Below, one piece after another: positions 45,587 to 54,570 of a stretch of 64,000 bases of DNA; position 1 is the first letter of the stretch; every line of letters starts with the position of its first letter. The DNA is taken from assembly GCA_017860345.1 (NCBI GenBank), contig JAFNAV010000001.1, positions 41,773 to 105,772 on the forward strand. Reading direction: 5' to 3'. The position numbers and the translations under genes are program-made. The notes under the pieces are model-generated. The model ran no database searches and was not told where the DNA came from. It worked only from the letters and a program-made list of their open reading frames with translations. The stretch comes from Bacteroidota bacterium. GTDB taxonomy: Bacteria > Bacteroidota > Bacteroidia > Bacteroidales > Paludibacteraceae.

Positions 45587-45775
45587 GGCAAGCAGCTAAA
45601 AGCTGCTGCTCGGTTCGGATAGCAAACAGCGGCTAAAAGCCGCTTGTTGCATATTTAACCCACCCGGCAAGCGGCCGAAAGCCGCTGCTCGGTAGCCAAG
45701 CTAACAGCGGCTACAAGCCGCTTGTTGCGTATCCTTCTTCTGCAATCCAGCAAGCGGCTTTCAGCCGCTGCTTGG
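45587..45775. repeat. BIME-like array of five palindromes between valS and the phosphatase gene
   Basis: Two kinds of hairpin alternate. Type A: GGCAAGCAGCTAAAAGCTGC at 45587 and variants at 45666 and 45750, each ending CTGCTCGG or CTGCTTGG. Type B: AACAGCGGCTAAAAGCCGCT at about 45624 and 45703, ending TGTTGC. The order is A-B, A-B, A with a 79-base period. Differences in stems are largely pairing-preserving (AGCT versus GGCC). The last unit ends 5 bases before the valS stop. This is the architecture of bacterial REP/BIME elements; it may act on mRNA 3'-end stability. Confidence 0.8.
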
Positions 45776-45780
45776 ATGCA

Positions 45781-48435
45781 CTATTTCTTCAGCGCCGCAA
45801 TTCCTTCTTTCAGCGAAGCTATCTTGCTTTCGGCGTCAGCTTTTTTCTTTCGTTCGCCTTCCACAATTTCAGGTTTTGCATTGGCCACAAAACGCTCGTT
45901 ACCAAGTTTTTTCATTACCGACTCGATAAAGCCTTCGTAATACTTTATTTCGGCTTCCATTTTGGCTATTTCCTCTTCGGCATTAATCAGATTGCCCATC
46001 GGAACTGCATATTCGGTGGTTCCAACAAGGAAAGAAATAGAACCCGCTGCCTTCTCAGTCACGTTTTCGATAGCCGATAGGTTGCATGATTTGCTAACCA
46101 CGCAGTTGTAGGTATCCAATGTTTCGCCAATGATTTGCAACTCGAGTTGTTCTTTGTTCGGAACGTTCTTCTGCAAACGAATGGTGCGCACTCCAGCAAT
46201 TACTTCTTTTACCTTCTCAAAATCGGTCAGGATATTTTCGTCGAATGCAGTCACTTTCGGTTGCAACGAAATCATCAGACTATCGCCTGCCTCGCGTTCG
46301 GTTAATGCCTGCCACAATTCTTCAGTTATAAACGGCATAAAGGGATGCAACAAGCGCAGGAGCGAATCGAAAAATCCGAGCGTAGCTTCGTAAGTTGCAC
46401 GGTCAATAGGTTGCTGGTAAGCCGGTTTTGCAATTTCAAGGTACCAGGCTGAGAATTCGTCCCAAAATAATTTATAAACGGCCATCAACGCTTCCGACAA
46501 ACGGTATTTCAAGAACAAATCGTCCATCTCGGCTACAGTTTTGGTCAGAATACTTTCGAACCACCTGATTGCTAACTTTGCAGTTTCAGGCTGTTCAATA
46601 TCAGCTACTTCCCAACCTTTTACTAATCGGAAAGCATTCCATATTTTGTTATTGAAGTTGCGTCCCTGTTCGCAAAGCGTATCGTCAAACGGAATATCGT
46701 TACCCGCTGGCGCCGTGAGCAACAATCCCATGCGGACTCCGTCAGCGCCATATTTTTCCATCAACTCAATCGGGTCGGGCGAGTTACCCAGCTGTTTCGA
46801 CATTTTCCGACCCAGCTTATCGCGCACAATCCCTGTAAAATATACATTTTTGAAACAGGCTTCGCCCCGGTATTCGTAACCCGAAACGATCATACGTGCC
46901 ACCCAGAAAAAGATAATATCCGGTCCAGTTACCAAATCATTGGTTGGATAATAATATTTAATGTCATCGTTTTCAGGATTATTAATACCATCGAACACCG
47001 AAATAGGCCACAACCACGATGAGAACCAGGTGTCCAGACAGTCTTCGTCCTGCCGCAAAGTGAAGCCTCCCCCAGCCCCTCCCAAGGAGGGGTGTTTAGC
47101 TGCGATTTCCATTGCTTTTTCTTTGGTTTCCGCAACAATTACGATTTCTGACGCAGAAGTCCCCCCTTTGGGGGGATTGAGGGGGGCTGCATAATAAGCC
47201 GGAATTTGATGTCCCCACCACAACTGACGCGAGATATTCCAGTCGCGAACGTTTTCCATCCAGTGGCGGTAAGTATTTTTGAACTTTTCGGGTACAAACT
47301 TAATAGTATCGTTCATCACAGCATCTAAAGCCGGTTTGGCCAGATTTTCCATTTTCAGGAACCACTGCGTCGACAATTTTGGTTCGATAGGTGCGTTGGT
47401 ACGTTCAGAGCAACCTACCTTGTTGGTGTAAGCCTCTACTTTTTTGAGCAAGCCTGCATCAGCCAAATCCTGCTCAATCTGCTTACGTACATCAAAGCGA
47501 TCCATACCGGCATACTGCGCACCATTTTCGTTGAGAGTGCCGTTGTCGTTGAAAATATCGATAGAAGGCAGATTGTATTTTTGTCCCAAAGCGTAGTCGT
47601 TCACATCGTGTGCCGGAGTAACTTTCAGGCAGCCTGTACCAAATTCAATATCAACATATTCATCTTCAATAACCGGAATAACCCGATTTATGAGCGGTAC
47701 GATGACTTTTTTACCTTTTAAATGTGCATTTTTCGGATCGTTGGGGTTGATACACATAGCGGTATCTCCCATGATGGTTTCCGGACGGGTGGTTGCAACA
47801 ACCGCATAACCGTCTTCTCCTTCAATTTTATAACGCAGATAATAGAGTTTTCCTTGTTGTTCTTTAAAAATTACCTCCTCATCGCTCAGTGCTGTCAATG
47901 CTTTCGGGTCCCAGTTTACCATGCGTACCCCTCGGTAAATCAAACCTTTATTATACAGATCGACAAAGACTTTAATCACGCTTTCCGACCGTTTTTCGTC
48001 CATGGTGAAGCATGTACGATCCCAGTCGCACGATGCGCCTAATTTCTTGAGCTGTTCCAGAATAATTCCGCCATGCTTGTGGGTCCATTCCCAGGCATGA
48101 TTCAGAAACTCTTCGCGGGTTAGATCCGTTTTTTTAATCCCTTCCTGCGCCAGCTTGTTCACCACTTTAGCCTCAGTGGCAATGGAAGCATGATCGGTAC
48201 CAGGCACCCAGCAGGCATTTTTGCCCTGCATACGCGCCCTGCGCACCAATACATCCTGAATGGTATTGTTGAGCATGTGACCCATGTGAAGCACACCCGT
48301 AACATTTGGAGGCGGAATGACGACAGTATACGATTCACGACCATCGGGTTTCGAACTAAAAAATCCGTTGTCTAACCAATACTGATACCATTTCGACTCA
48401 ATCTCCGTCGGGTTGTACTTACTTGCAAGTTCCAT
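45781..48435 (-). CDS. valS: Valyl-tRNA synthetase (with two in-frame repeat insertions)
   Basis: An 884-residue class I aminoacyl-tRNA synthetase that charges tRNA-Val. The HIGH box is HMGH in [17 protein letters not shown], and the KMSKS loop is KMSKQ in [15 protein letters not shown]. The editing domain and a C-terminal coiled coil ([18 protein letters not shown]) are present. Between [13 protein letters not shown] and [11 protein letters not shown] two peptides, PLNPPKGGT (418-426) and [10 protein letters not shown] (449-458), interrupt a stretch that is otherwise conserved; both are encoded by G/C palindromes of the dispersed type. The reading frame is intact, so the enzyme is presumed active. 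It heads a leftward unit. Confidence 0.97.
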   Translation of the reverse strand: MELASKYNPTEIESKWYQYWLDNGFFSSKPDGRESYTVVIPPPNVTGVLHMGHMLNNTIQDVLVRRARMQGKNACWVPGTDHASIATEAKVVNKLAQEGIKKTDLTREEFLNHAWEWTHKHGGIILEQLKKLGASCDWDRTCFTMDEKRSESVIKVFVDLYNKGLIYRGVRMVNWDPKALTALSDEEVIFKEQQGKLYYLRYKIEGEDGYAVVATTRPETIMGDTAMCINPNDPKNAHLKGKKVIVPLINRVIPVIEDEYVDIEFGTGCLKVTPAHDVNDYALGQKYNLPSIDIFNDNGTLNENGAQYAGMDRFDVRKQIEQDLADAGLLKKVEAYTNKVGCSERTNAPIEPKLSTQWFLKMENLAKPALDAVMNDTIKFVPEKFKNTYRHWMENVRDWNISRQLWWGHQIPAYYAAPLNPPKGGTSASEIVIVAETKEKAMEIAAKHPSLGGAGGGFTLRQDEDCLDTWFSSWLWPISVFDGINNPENDDIKYYYPTNDLVTGPDIIFFWVARMIVSGYEYRGEACFKNVYFTGIVRDKLGRKMSKQLGNSPDPIELMEKYGADGVRMGLLLTAPAGNDIPFDDTLCEQGRNFNNKIWNAFRLVKGWEVADIEQPETAKLAIRWFESILTKTVAEMDDLFLKYRLSEALMAVYKLFWDEFSAWYLEIAKPAYQQPIDRATYEATLGFFDSLLRLLHPFMPFITEELWQALTEREAGDSLMISLQPKVTAFDENILTDFEKVKEVIAGVRTIRLQKNVPNKEQLELQIIGETLDTYNCVVSKSCNLSAIENVTEKAAGSISFLVGTTEYAVPMGNLINAEEEIAKMEAEIKYYEGFIESVMKKLGNERFVANAKPEIVEGERKKKADAESKIASLKEGIAALKK
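47063..47190. repeat. Two G/C palindromic repeats inside the valS reading frame
   Basis: Copy near 47063-47097 contains GCCCCTCCCAAGGAGGGG. Copy near 47159-47190 contains CCCCCCTTTGGGGGG followed by ATTGAGGGGGGC. They are inverted relative to each other, about 95 bases apart, and enclose native valS codons ([17 protein letters not shown]). Their base composition is quite unlike the rest of the gene. Confidence 0.7.
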
Positions 48436-48534
48436 GTTTTTTATTTACAATTTAATTATTTATCATTCACGACTTACGCAATCGTTTATTTATCAACAAA
48501 ATACCTCTTAATAAAAAAGTATTTTACAAGAATG

Positions 48535-48542
48535 CAAAGATA
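48535..48542 (-). promoter_or_regulatory. Promoter -7 element for valS
   Basis: TATCTTTG on the minus strand; the valS ATG (48435) is 99 bases downstream. Confidence 0.45.
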
Positions 48543-48576
48543 ATGAAATTTGAGTTTACTGAAAAATAAAAATTCT

Positions 48577-48584
48577 TATCTTTG
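48577..48584 (+). promoter_or_regulatory. Promoter -7 element for ridA
   Basis: TATCTTTG, 28 bases before the ridA ATG. Together with 48535-48542 it forms a divergent promoter pair. Confidence 0.55.
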
Positions 48585-48612
48585 TTGTATAAAAAAAACA
48601 TTCAGATAAATC

Positions 48613-48990
48613 ATGAAGAAAATTATCAACACACCCAATGCTCCGGCAGCCATTGGCCCATACAGCCAGGCAGTTGAGGCCAACGGCACGCTTTACATTT
48701 CGGGGCAACTACCAATTAATCCGGCCGTTGGAAAAATTGAAGCTACAGACATAAGCAGTCAAACCGAGCAGGTTTTTGCTAATATCAAAGCCATTCTTGC
48801 CGAAGCGGGATATTCTTTTGGCGATGTGGTGAAGTCTACCGTATTTTTGTCGGATATAGCCAATTTTGCCGGAATGAACGAAGTTTACAAGCAATACTAC
48901 CAAACAGAATGTCCGGCTCGCTCGGCTTTTGCGGTGAAAGATCTTCCACTTGGAGCTTTAGTTGAAATTGAAACTATTGCTGCAAAATAA
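48613..48990 (+). CDS. ridA: RidA family enamine/imine deaminase
   Basis: A 125-residue trimeric YjgF/YER057c/UK114 protein. It hydrolyses reactive 2-aminoacrylate released by PLP enzymes. It shows NAPAAIGPYSQAV at the N terminus, LYISGQLPINP, and near the C terminus CPARSAFAVKDLPLGALVEIE with the conserved Arg that binds the substrate carboxylate. Standard length, single-gene unit with promoter and terminator. Confidence 0.95.
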   Translation: MKKIINTPNAPAAIGPYSQAVEANGTLYISGQLPINPAVGKIEATDISSQTEQVFANIKAILAEAGYSFGDVVKSTVFLSDIANFAGMNEVYKQYYQTECPARSAFAVKDLPLGALVEIETIAAK

Positions 48991-49007
48991 TTTCTCTATC
49001 AACGCAC

Positions 49008-49068
49008 AAATGCTAAAATACTACAGGTTTATCAATGTGATAATCCATGCTGTATTTTAGCATTTTTT
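49008..49068. terminator. Bidirectional terminator between ridA and the EEP gene
   Basis: AAATGCTAAAATAC (49008-49021) pairs with GTATTTTAGCATTT (49052-49065), with T run. Confidence 0.8.
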
Positions 49069-49084
49069 TTATTTCATATTTATT

Positions 49085-50113
49085 TTATTGATATTTAAAA
49101 TCGGCATAAACAGGCAAATGATCGGCAAAGCCTCCATTATATTTCATGCCCACATAGGTTCTGAAAGGCTTTTTGCCAAGACCTTTTTCGTCGGTTTCGA
49201 GTAAAAATTCCGCATCGAAAATATGTACATCCGAAGGCGACAGGCTGAATTTGTTTTTTGTATTGAGCAAAGCCCCTGTAACTATCATCTGATCCAGCGC
49301 TCCCCACTCTCCGGCTTGCTTATGAGTTCCTTTGCCGTTCTTGTGAAAATCGTACATCATATTGTATAAGAATCCGGGGGTTGTATTCTCATCAGGAACT
49401 CGGGCACCAAGTACAGTTTTCATGCTTTCATTATCAGGATAATCATTAAAATCGCCCATAATCAAAATATTAGGCGCGATACACAATTTATAAATACTAT
49501 CTACAGCATGCCTTAATACCGAGGCTACAAACAAACGCTTATCTTCCGACTCGAGTTCGCCACCGAGCCTCGATGGAAAATGGCAAACAAACACATGGAG
49601 GGTATCGCCGGTAGGCACCTGCCCCGAAACATAAAGCAAATCGCGCGTTTTACTGTTTGGGGCATCCGGGAAATGAATGCTGAGAGGCCGCTCGTTAAGC
49701 ACTTTGAATTTATCGGGGCGGTATAGCAGGGCAACATCAACGCCACGCAAGTCGGGCGACTCGTGATGTACAAATCTATAATTCAGATTCTTAAGGCCTG
49801 AATTTCGGGTCAGATCATAAAGGCATTTGCGACTTTCAACTTCGCAAAGTCCAATCACTGCCGGCGGATTCCAACCACCTATGGCTGTGATTACCCTACC
49901 AATATTATTCAGTTTACGCTGGTATTTCTCATAATTCCAGCCGCGCATACCACCCGGCAAAAACTCGGCATCGTTAGTGAGCGAGTCGTCTACACAGTCG
50001 AAAAGATTTTCTACATTATAGCCAACCACTTTGAACACTTTATCATCAGCAGTCTGAGAAAATGCTGAAACTGCAAATACAGCAACCATAGCAAACAATA
50101 AAATAACTTTCAT
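49085..50113 (-). CDS. Secreted endonuclease/exonuclease/phosphatase family protein
   Basis: A 342-residue protein with a Sec signal peptide (MKVILLFAMVAVFAVSAFSQ). The EEP fold is marked by VVGYNVENLFD (metal Asn/Glu start), VIGLCEVESRK with catalytic Glu, ILIMGDFNDYPDN and the final GGFADHLPVYADF His motif. Such proteins are metal-dependent nucleases or phosphodiesterases acting outside the cytoplasm. The ATG at 50113 gives a clean signal; a longer form from 50140 is less likely. No C-terminal sorting domain, unlike the EEP protein at 60011. Confidence 0.87.
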   Translation of the reverse strand: MKVILLFAMVAVFAVSAFSQTADDKVFKVVGYNVENLFDCVDDSLTNDAEFLPGGMRGWNYEKYQRKLNNIGRVITAIGGWNPPAVIGLCEVESRKCLYDLTRNSGLKNLNYRFVHHESPDLRGVDVALLYRPDKFKVLNERPLSIHFPDAPNSKTRDLLYVSGQVPTGDTLHVFVCHFPSRLGGELESEDKRLFVASVLRHAVDSIYKLCIAPNILIMGDFNDYPDNESMKTVLGARVPDENTTPGFLYNMMYDFHKNGKGTHKQAGEWGALDQMIVTGALLNTKNKFSLSPSDVHIFDAEFLLETDEKGLGKKPFRTYVGMKYNGGFADHLPVYADFKYQ

Positions 50114-50248
50114 ACAAAATAGATTTAGATGGATAAGCAAATATAAATCATTTTCTAAAATCTGTCATAATTTTTCACCAATAAAAAAATAATCGGGTCA
50201 GATTGATAGTGTTTACACTGAACGAAAGTAATTTTCAAAATAGATTAC

Positions 50249-50256
50249 TATCTTTG
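50249..50256 (+). promoter_or_regulatory. Promoter -7 element of the CotH-domain gene
   Basis: TATCTTTG, 55 bases before the ATG at 50312. Confidence 0.55.
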
Positions 50257-50311
50257 CAAATTCAGTATCTGAAATAGCCTCTAATCGAAAAAAATCGCAT
50301 ATACAAATTGA

Positions 50312-53300
50312 ATGAAGAAAATCCTTTTTCTGCTCTTTATTGTTGTTTCCGGATGGTGCAACGCTCAGCTAAAAATTAACGAGATAATGACCAACAATGT
50401 GTCAGCCGTAATGGACGAATCGTATAATTACAGCATGTGGGTTGAGTTATACAACACCAGCACAACCACTTCGTACAATCAATCTTTTTACTATCTTACC
50501 GACCAGCTGTCGCAACCCAAAAAATGGGCACCTTCATCAAAGTTAATTGGAGCAAACAGTTTTAGTGTACTGTGGTTCGAACGGTCGTCGCGCTCAGGCC
50601 ATGCCAACTTCAAACTCGACCCCGATGGCGGAAAATTATACCTGATAAACTCCTCACTGCAAGTTGTCGACAGCGTAATTTACCCGGCGCAGTACCGTAA
50701 CATTTCATACGGCAGAAAAACAAATGGAGATGGCGAATGGGTGTACTTTGAGCAATTTAGCAATGGTAGCACCAATAACGGCAAAAAATATGCCTCGACC
50801 CGCTGTGATAAGCCCGAACTTACTCTTAGCAGCGGATTCTATACCGGTACTAAGTATGCCGCTTTCGTCACACCATCGTATGGCGACACTATATATTACA
50901 CCCTCAACGGGGCTGAGCCGACACGCAAAAGTACCCGTTACAATGCTAATACCACCATTACTATAAACACTACCCGGATTTTAAGAGCTAAAACCTTTTC
51001 AGCGGGTAAATTATCGAGCGACATTGTAAGCGCAACTTATTTCATTAACGTGCGAGATTACAATTTGCCTGTTGTATCTATCATCACTGAACCCGCTAAC
51101 CTGACCGACAACACCATTGGGATATACGTACAAGGCACCAACGGAATTTGGGGTAATGGCGTTTCGAGCCCAGCCAACTGGAATCAGGATTGGGACCGGC
51201 CGGCTAATTTTGAATTGTTTGATACTACGCTTGTATCACGCCTTAATCAGGAACTTGATATTAGTATTGCCGGAGGTTGGAGCAGATTAAACAATCAAAA
51301 ATCTCTGAAAATAAACCCCACCAAAAAGTATTACTACAACAATCTGAACTACGACATTTTCAAAGCATCTAAACCCGGCATGAAGTACCGCAGTATTTTA
51401 CTCCGCAATAGTGGCAATGACTTTTATTATTCTATGCTCAGAGATGGATTTATGCAATCGCTTGTAATGAAACGCATGGATTTGGACTGCATAGCCTACG
51501 AACCGGCAGTCTGCTTTATGAACGGTGAGTATTATGGCATTCAAAACCTGCGGGAGCGTAGCGATGTCGACTTCGTTTATTCCAATTATGGTTACAACGA
51601 AGAAGATATCAAGCTCCTCGAATCTTACGAAATGGCGCAAGATACAAGCTTCGCCAATATAATTAATTACATAACTTACAACGATATAACTCAGCAGGAA
51701 GTTTACAATAAAGTTTGCCAAATGATAGATATCGAAAGTTTCACAAACTGTTTTCTGTCCGAAATTTATATGGGAAACACCGACTGGCCCGACAACAATG
51801 TCAAGGTATGGAAAAAAATTCAGGGGGGAAAATGGCGATGGATTTTTTTCGACACCGACTTCGGTTACAGTCTCTACGATACCTCGTTGTACAATCATAA
51901 CACACTTATATACGCTTTGGGCGAACTTGCCAGTAATGTTCCCGATAGCTGGGCTACCATCTTGCTACGCCGACTGGTATTAAACGATAACTTCAGAAAG
52001 AAATTTATCGACAAATTTGCCATACACATTTCTTCAACTTTCGATTACAACCGCTCGGCATCCATACTTGACAGCCTGGCTCTGAAAATTAACACCGAAA
52101 TCAGCTACCATAAATCCCGATGGCCATCATATCGTGACTTTAACAGCGACATTGCCAACATGAAAAACTTTGCTTTGAATCGTCCTGCCAAAATGCTGGG
52201 CTTTATAAGCAGTAGATTTCTAAGCAACGCAGCAACAAAAACCATTGGTATTTCAGCAAATATCGACAAAGCATCGTACACTTTTAACAACGAACAAATC
52301 CAGGATAAATCTATCAACCTCAAGTACTTTAGCGGACAAACAGTAACACTAAGCGCAAATTCCATCCCCGGATATCGCTTTCTGCACTGGGTTCTGAACG
52401 GTTCATCCGTTAAAACAACGATTATCGAAAACGGAAGCTCCTGGAAATATTCCGACGGCAACGCCATACCTTCAGCCGAATGGTATACAGAAACATACAA
52501 CGACAACAGCTGGAAAACCGGCTATGCGCAATTTGGATACGGTAGCCGGGGCGAAGTCACAACCATAGATTATGGTAGCAACTCCAGCAATAAGTACCCA
52601 ACAGCCTATTTCAGAAAAACGTTCAGCATCAGCAATCTAAGCAGTAAATCAAACTTCACGGTAAGCACATTGGTCGACGATGGCATAGTCGTTTATGTCA
52701 ACGGCACCGAAATCGGGCGCGGCAATATGCCCTCAGGCAATGTAAATTTCAACACCGTAGCCGCTGCCTACAACAACGGCGAAACCTTTACATTCACCAT
52801 ACCCCCTTCATTGCTCAAGGAAGGCAACAACGTAATAGCCACCGAAGTGCATCAGAACGCCGTAACCAGTTCCGATATGATATTCAATCTATCGGTCACC
52901 TGCGACGAAACTTCGCAGAGCACCACCATAGAAACGCCTCAGTACAGCACCACGCTAAGCGCCGATTTCAGCATCAAAGCCATATACGAAGAAACCGGCA
53001 CAGAAGAACCCAACGACGAAAATTTGATAAAAATTAACGAAGTAGTATCCAGCAATAGTATTTTTCAGGACGAAAATATGGATACCGACGATTATATCGA
53101 AATTTTCAATTCCGGCAACGACGATATTAACATAGCCGGATGGTATATTTCGGATTTGGAGGTAAACCCCACTCTGCATCAAATAGCAAACAGCGAACCT
53201 TCTAAAACCACCGTTCCCGCAAAAGGACGCATCATTTTGTGGGCCGACAACGAAACCAATCAGGGCGCAAATCACCTGAATTTCAAATTAAGCAAAGATG

Positions 53301-53704
53301 GCGAAACTATATTATTATCCAAGCCTAACGGCAACGGCATTGCTCAACTCGTCGATTCGGTACACCTGCCGGCCCTCGGTCAAAACATAAGCTACGCCCG
53401 CGTACCCGACGGCAGCGGCAACTGGCTCCGTCAAGCACCCACATTCAATGCCTCAAACAGCATTATCAACAACCTCGACGATACAGGCGCTAACACCCTC
53501 AACCTATATCCAACCATGGTCAACAATTTCGTAATTATCGAAAATTCGCAAGGCAAAACCCTCACAATCAGCGATATGACAGGCCGCATTGTAGCAACCC
53601 ACAATTGCCTCAGCAACAACGAACAATTAATCATCCAATATTTGCGCAAAGGCATCTATCTTGTCCGCATCGAACAAAACACATTCAAAATCATCAAATT
53701 ATAA
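50312..53704 (+). CDS. Large secreted CotH-kinase/lamin-tail protein with T9SS sorting domain
   Basis: An 1130-residue secreted multi-domain protein. Signal peptide 1-18 (ends WCNA). A lamin-tail domain follows (about 19-150, KINEIMTNN...). Next is a chitobiase-type beta domain (about 165-245, YYTLNGAEPTRKSTRYN), then a CotH protein-kinase-like domain (about 300-640, with LRNSGNDFYYSMLRDGFMQ, GIQNLRERSD and WRWIFFDTDFG). A discoidin-like beta region (about 700-880) and a second lamin-tail domain (about 908-1045) follow. The C-terminal ~70 residues (NLYPTMVNNFVIIEN to FKIIKL) are a type IX secretion sorting domain. CotH kinases phosphorylate surface proteins in spores; the role here is unknown. 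Confidence 0.88.
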   Translation: MKKILFLLFIVVSGWCNAQLKINEIMTNNVSAVMDESYNYSMWVELYNTSTTTSYNQSFYYLTDQLSQPKKWAPSSKLIGANSFSVLWFERSSRSGHANFKLDPDGGKLYLINSSLQVVDSVIYPAQYRNISYGRKTNGDGEWVYFEQFSNGSTNNGKKYASTRCDKPELTLSSGFYTGTKYAAFVTPSYGDTIYYTLNGAEPTRKSTRYNANTTITINTTRILRAKTFSAGKLSSDIVSATYFINVRDYNLPVVSIITEPANLTDNTIGIYVQGTNGIWGNGVSSPANWNQDWDRPANFELFDTTLVSRLNQELDISIAGGWSRLNNQKSLKINPTKKYYYNNLNYDIFKASKPGMKYRSILLRNSGNDFYYSMLRDGFMQSLVMKRMDLDCIAYEPAVCFMNGEYYGIQNLRERSDVDFVYSNYGYNEEDIKLLESYEMAQDTSFANIINYITYNDITQQEVYNKVCQMIDIESFTNCFLSEIYMGNTDWPDNNVKVWKKIQGGKWRWIFFDTDFGYSLYDTSLYNHNTLIYALGELASNVPDSWATILLRRLVLNDNFRKKFIDKFAIHISSTFDYNRSASILDSLALKINTEISYHKSRWPSYRDFNSDIANMKNFALNRPAKMLGFISSRFLSNAATKTIGISANIDKASYTFNNEQIQDKSINLKYFSGQTVTLSANSIPGYRFLHWVLNGSSVKTTIIENGSSWKYSDGNAIPSAEWYTETYNDNSWKTGYAQFGYGSRGEVTTIDYGSNSSNKYPTAYFRKTFSISNLSSKSNFTVSTLVDDGIVVYVNGTEIGRGNMPSGNVNFNTVAAAYNNGETFTFTIPPSLLKEGNNVIATEVHQNAVTSSDMIFNLSVTCDETSQSTTIETPQYSTTLSADFSIKAIYEETGTEEPNDENLIKINEVVSSNSIFQDENMDTDDYIEIFNSGNDDINIAGWYISDLEVNPTLHQIANSEPSKTTVPAKGRIILWADNETNQGANHLNFKLSKDGETILLSKPNGNGIAQLVDSVHLPALGQNISYARVPDGSGNWLRQAPTFNASNSIINNLDDTGANTLNLYPTMVNNFVIIENSQGKTLTISDMTGRIVATHNCLSNNEQLIIQYLRKGIYLVRIEQNTFKIIKL

Positions 53705-53719
53705 CAATCAACACTTCAT

Positions 53720-53862
53720 TTTTTTGGGGGTGCCCCTACGGGTCGGGCTATACGTTTCAAGTCCACTACCTCAGTTGCTGGTGTCGGCTATGCCTTCACC
53801 CGCAACTTCGTACGTGTCCTTTCCACTCCTATCCCTCACCCACGCAGCGCCACGGCCTCAGC
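53720..53862 (+). repeat. GC-rich dispersed repeat, copy 3
   Basis: Starts 16 bases after the CotH-gene stop with TTGGGGGTGCCCC and continues GGGTCGGGCTATACG, AAGTCC, GTCGGCTATGCC, GTGTCCTTTCCACTCC, TATCCCTCACCCACGCAGCG. Same orientation as the gene. The stretch 53863-54003 shows nothing else. Confidence 0.75.
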
Positions 53863-54003
53863 ACATCAATACCCGACCACACAAAAATTTCAGCCTCAAT
53901 TTTTTTAAGACTAATTATTCCCATTAGTCAAAGTTAATGCATTATGCCAATCGGGAGTTGGAAATAATTCAAATTAGCTTTAGTCCATGACTCTGTTTTG
54001 TTC

Positions 54004-54284
54004 ATAATTAATAGCTGTGAATATTGATTTATGTGAATAGAAACGCTGAGATAGCGGATTAAACAGACTTTCGCTGTAAACTCAAAAGTTATCCTGATGC
54101 GGATTACGTTACAGATTTTAGACTTCACAAGTGAAGTCAGCTGATTTTCAGCAACGAGCACTAATCCGTCATTTACGTAGTAAATAAATCAGAATTAAAA
54201 TCCGTTTTAACACCACAATAAATCAGTGTATATCAGTCAAATCCGCTATATCCGCGTTTCTATTCTTTTTTGTTATATACTTAA
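54004..54284. mobile_element. MITE-like element, copy 1, with 25-bp terminal inverted repeats
   Basis: The core 54035-54265 has ends related to GAATAGAAACGCGGATATAG and its inverse. It contains the palindrome GACTTCAC-AA-GTGAAGTC (54121-54138). It matches the copy at 59084-59330 over its whole length except for an extra 34 bases near 54192-54226. There is no transposase inside. The remaining gap 54285-54570 up to clpB is AT-rich and shows no gene or clear promoter. Confidence 0.75.
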
Positions 54285-54570
54285 TTCAATTCTACTTATA
54301 GTAAATTATTTCTCGTAGGGAATGTATCTTAACAGAAGCATGAATCATTAAATTTAGCCCTCAAGTATCATGTTCTTAATTCTTATTCTACTAAGTCGAA
54401 AAAAACGACTATTTCCCTGACATACTTTCCGCACACTATGACTTATTGTCTTAAAAACCAACTATTTGAATAAAACCAACCGACATAATTTCCGATTAAG
54501 CCTATTGGTAAACATTTTGCCAAAACCAAAGCAACTAAAAAACTATGAACTTAAGAAAGGAACAAATATT

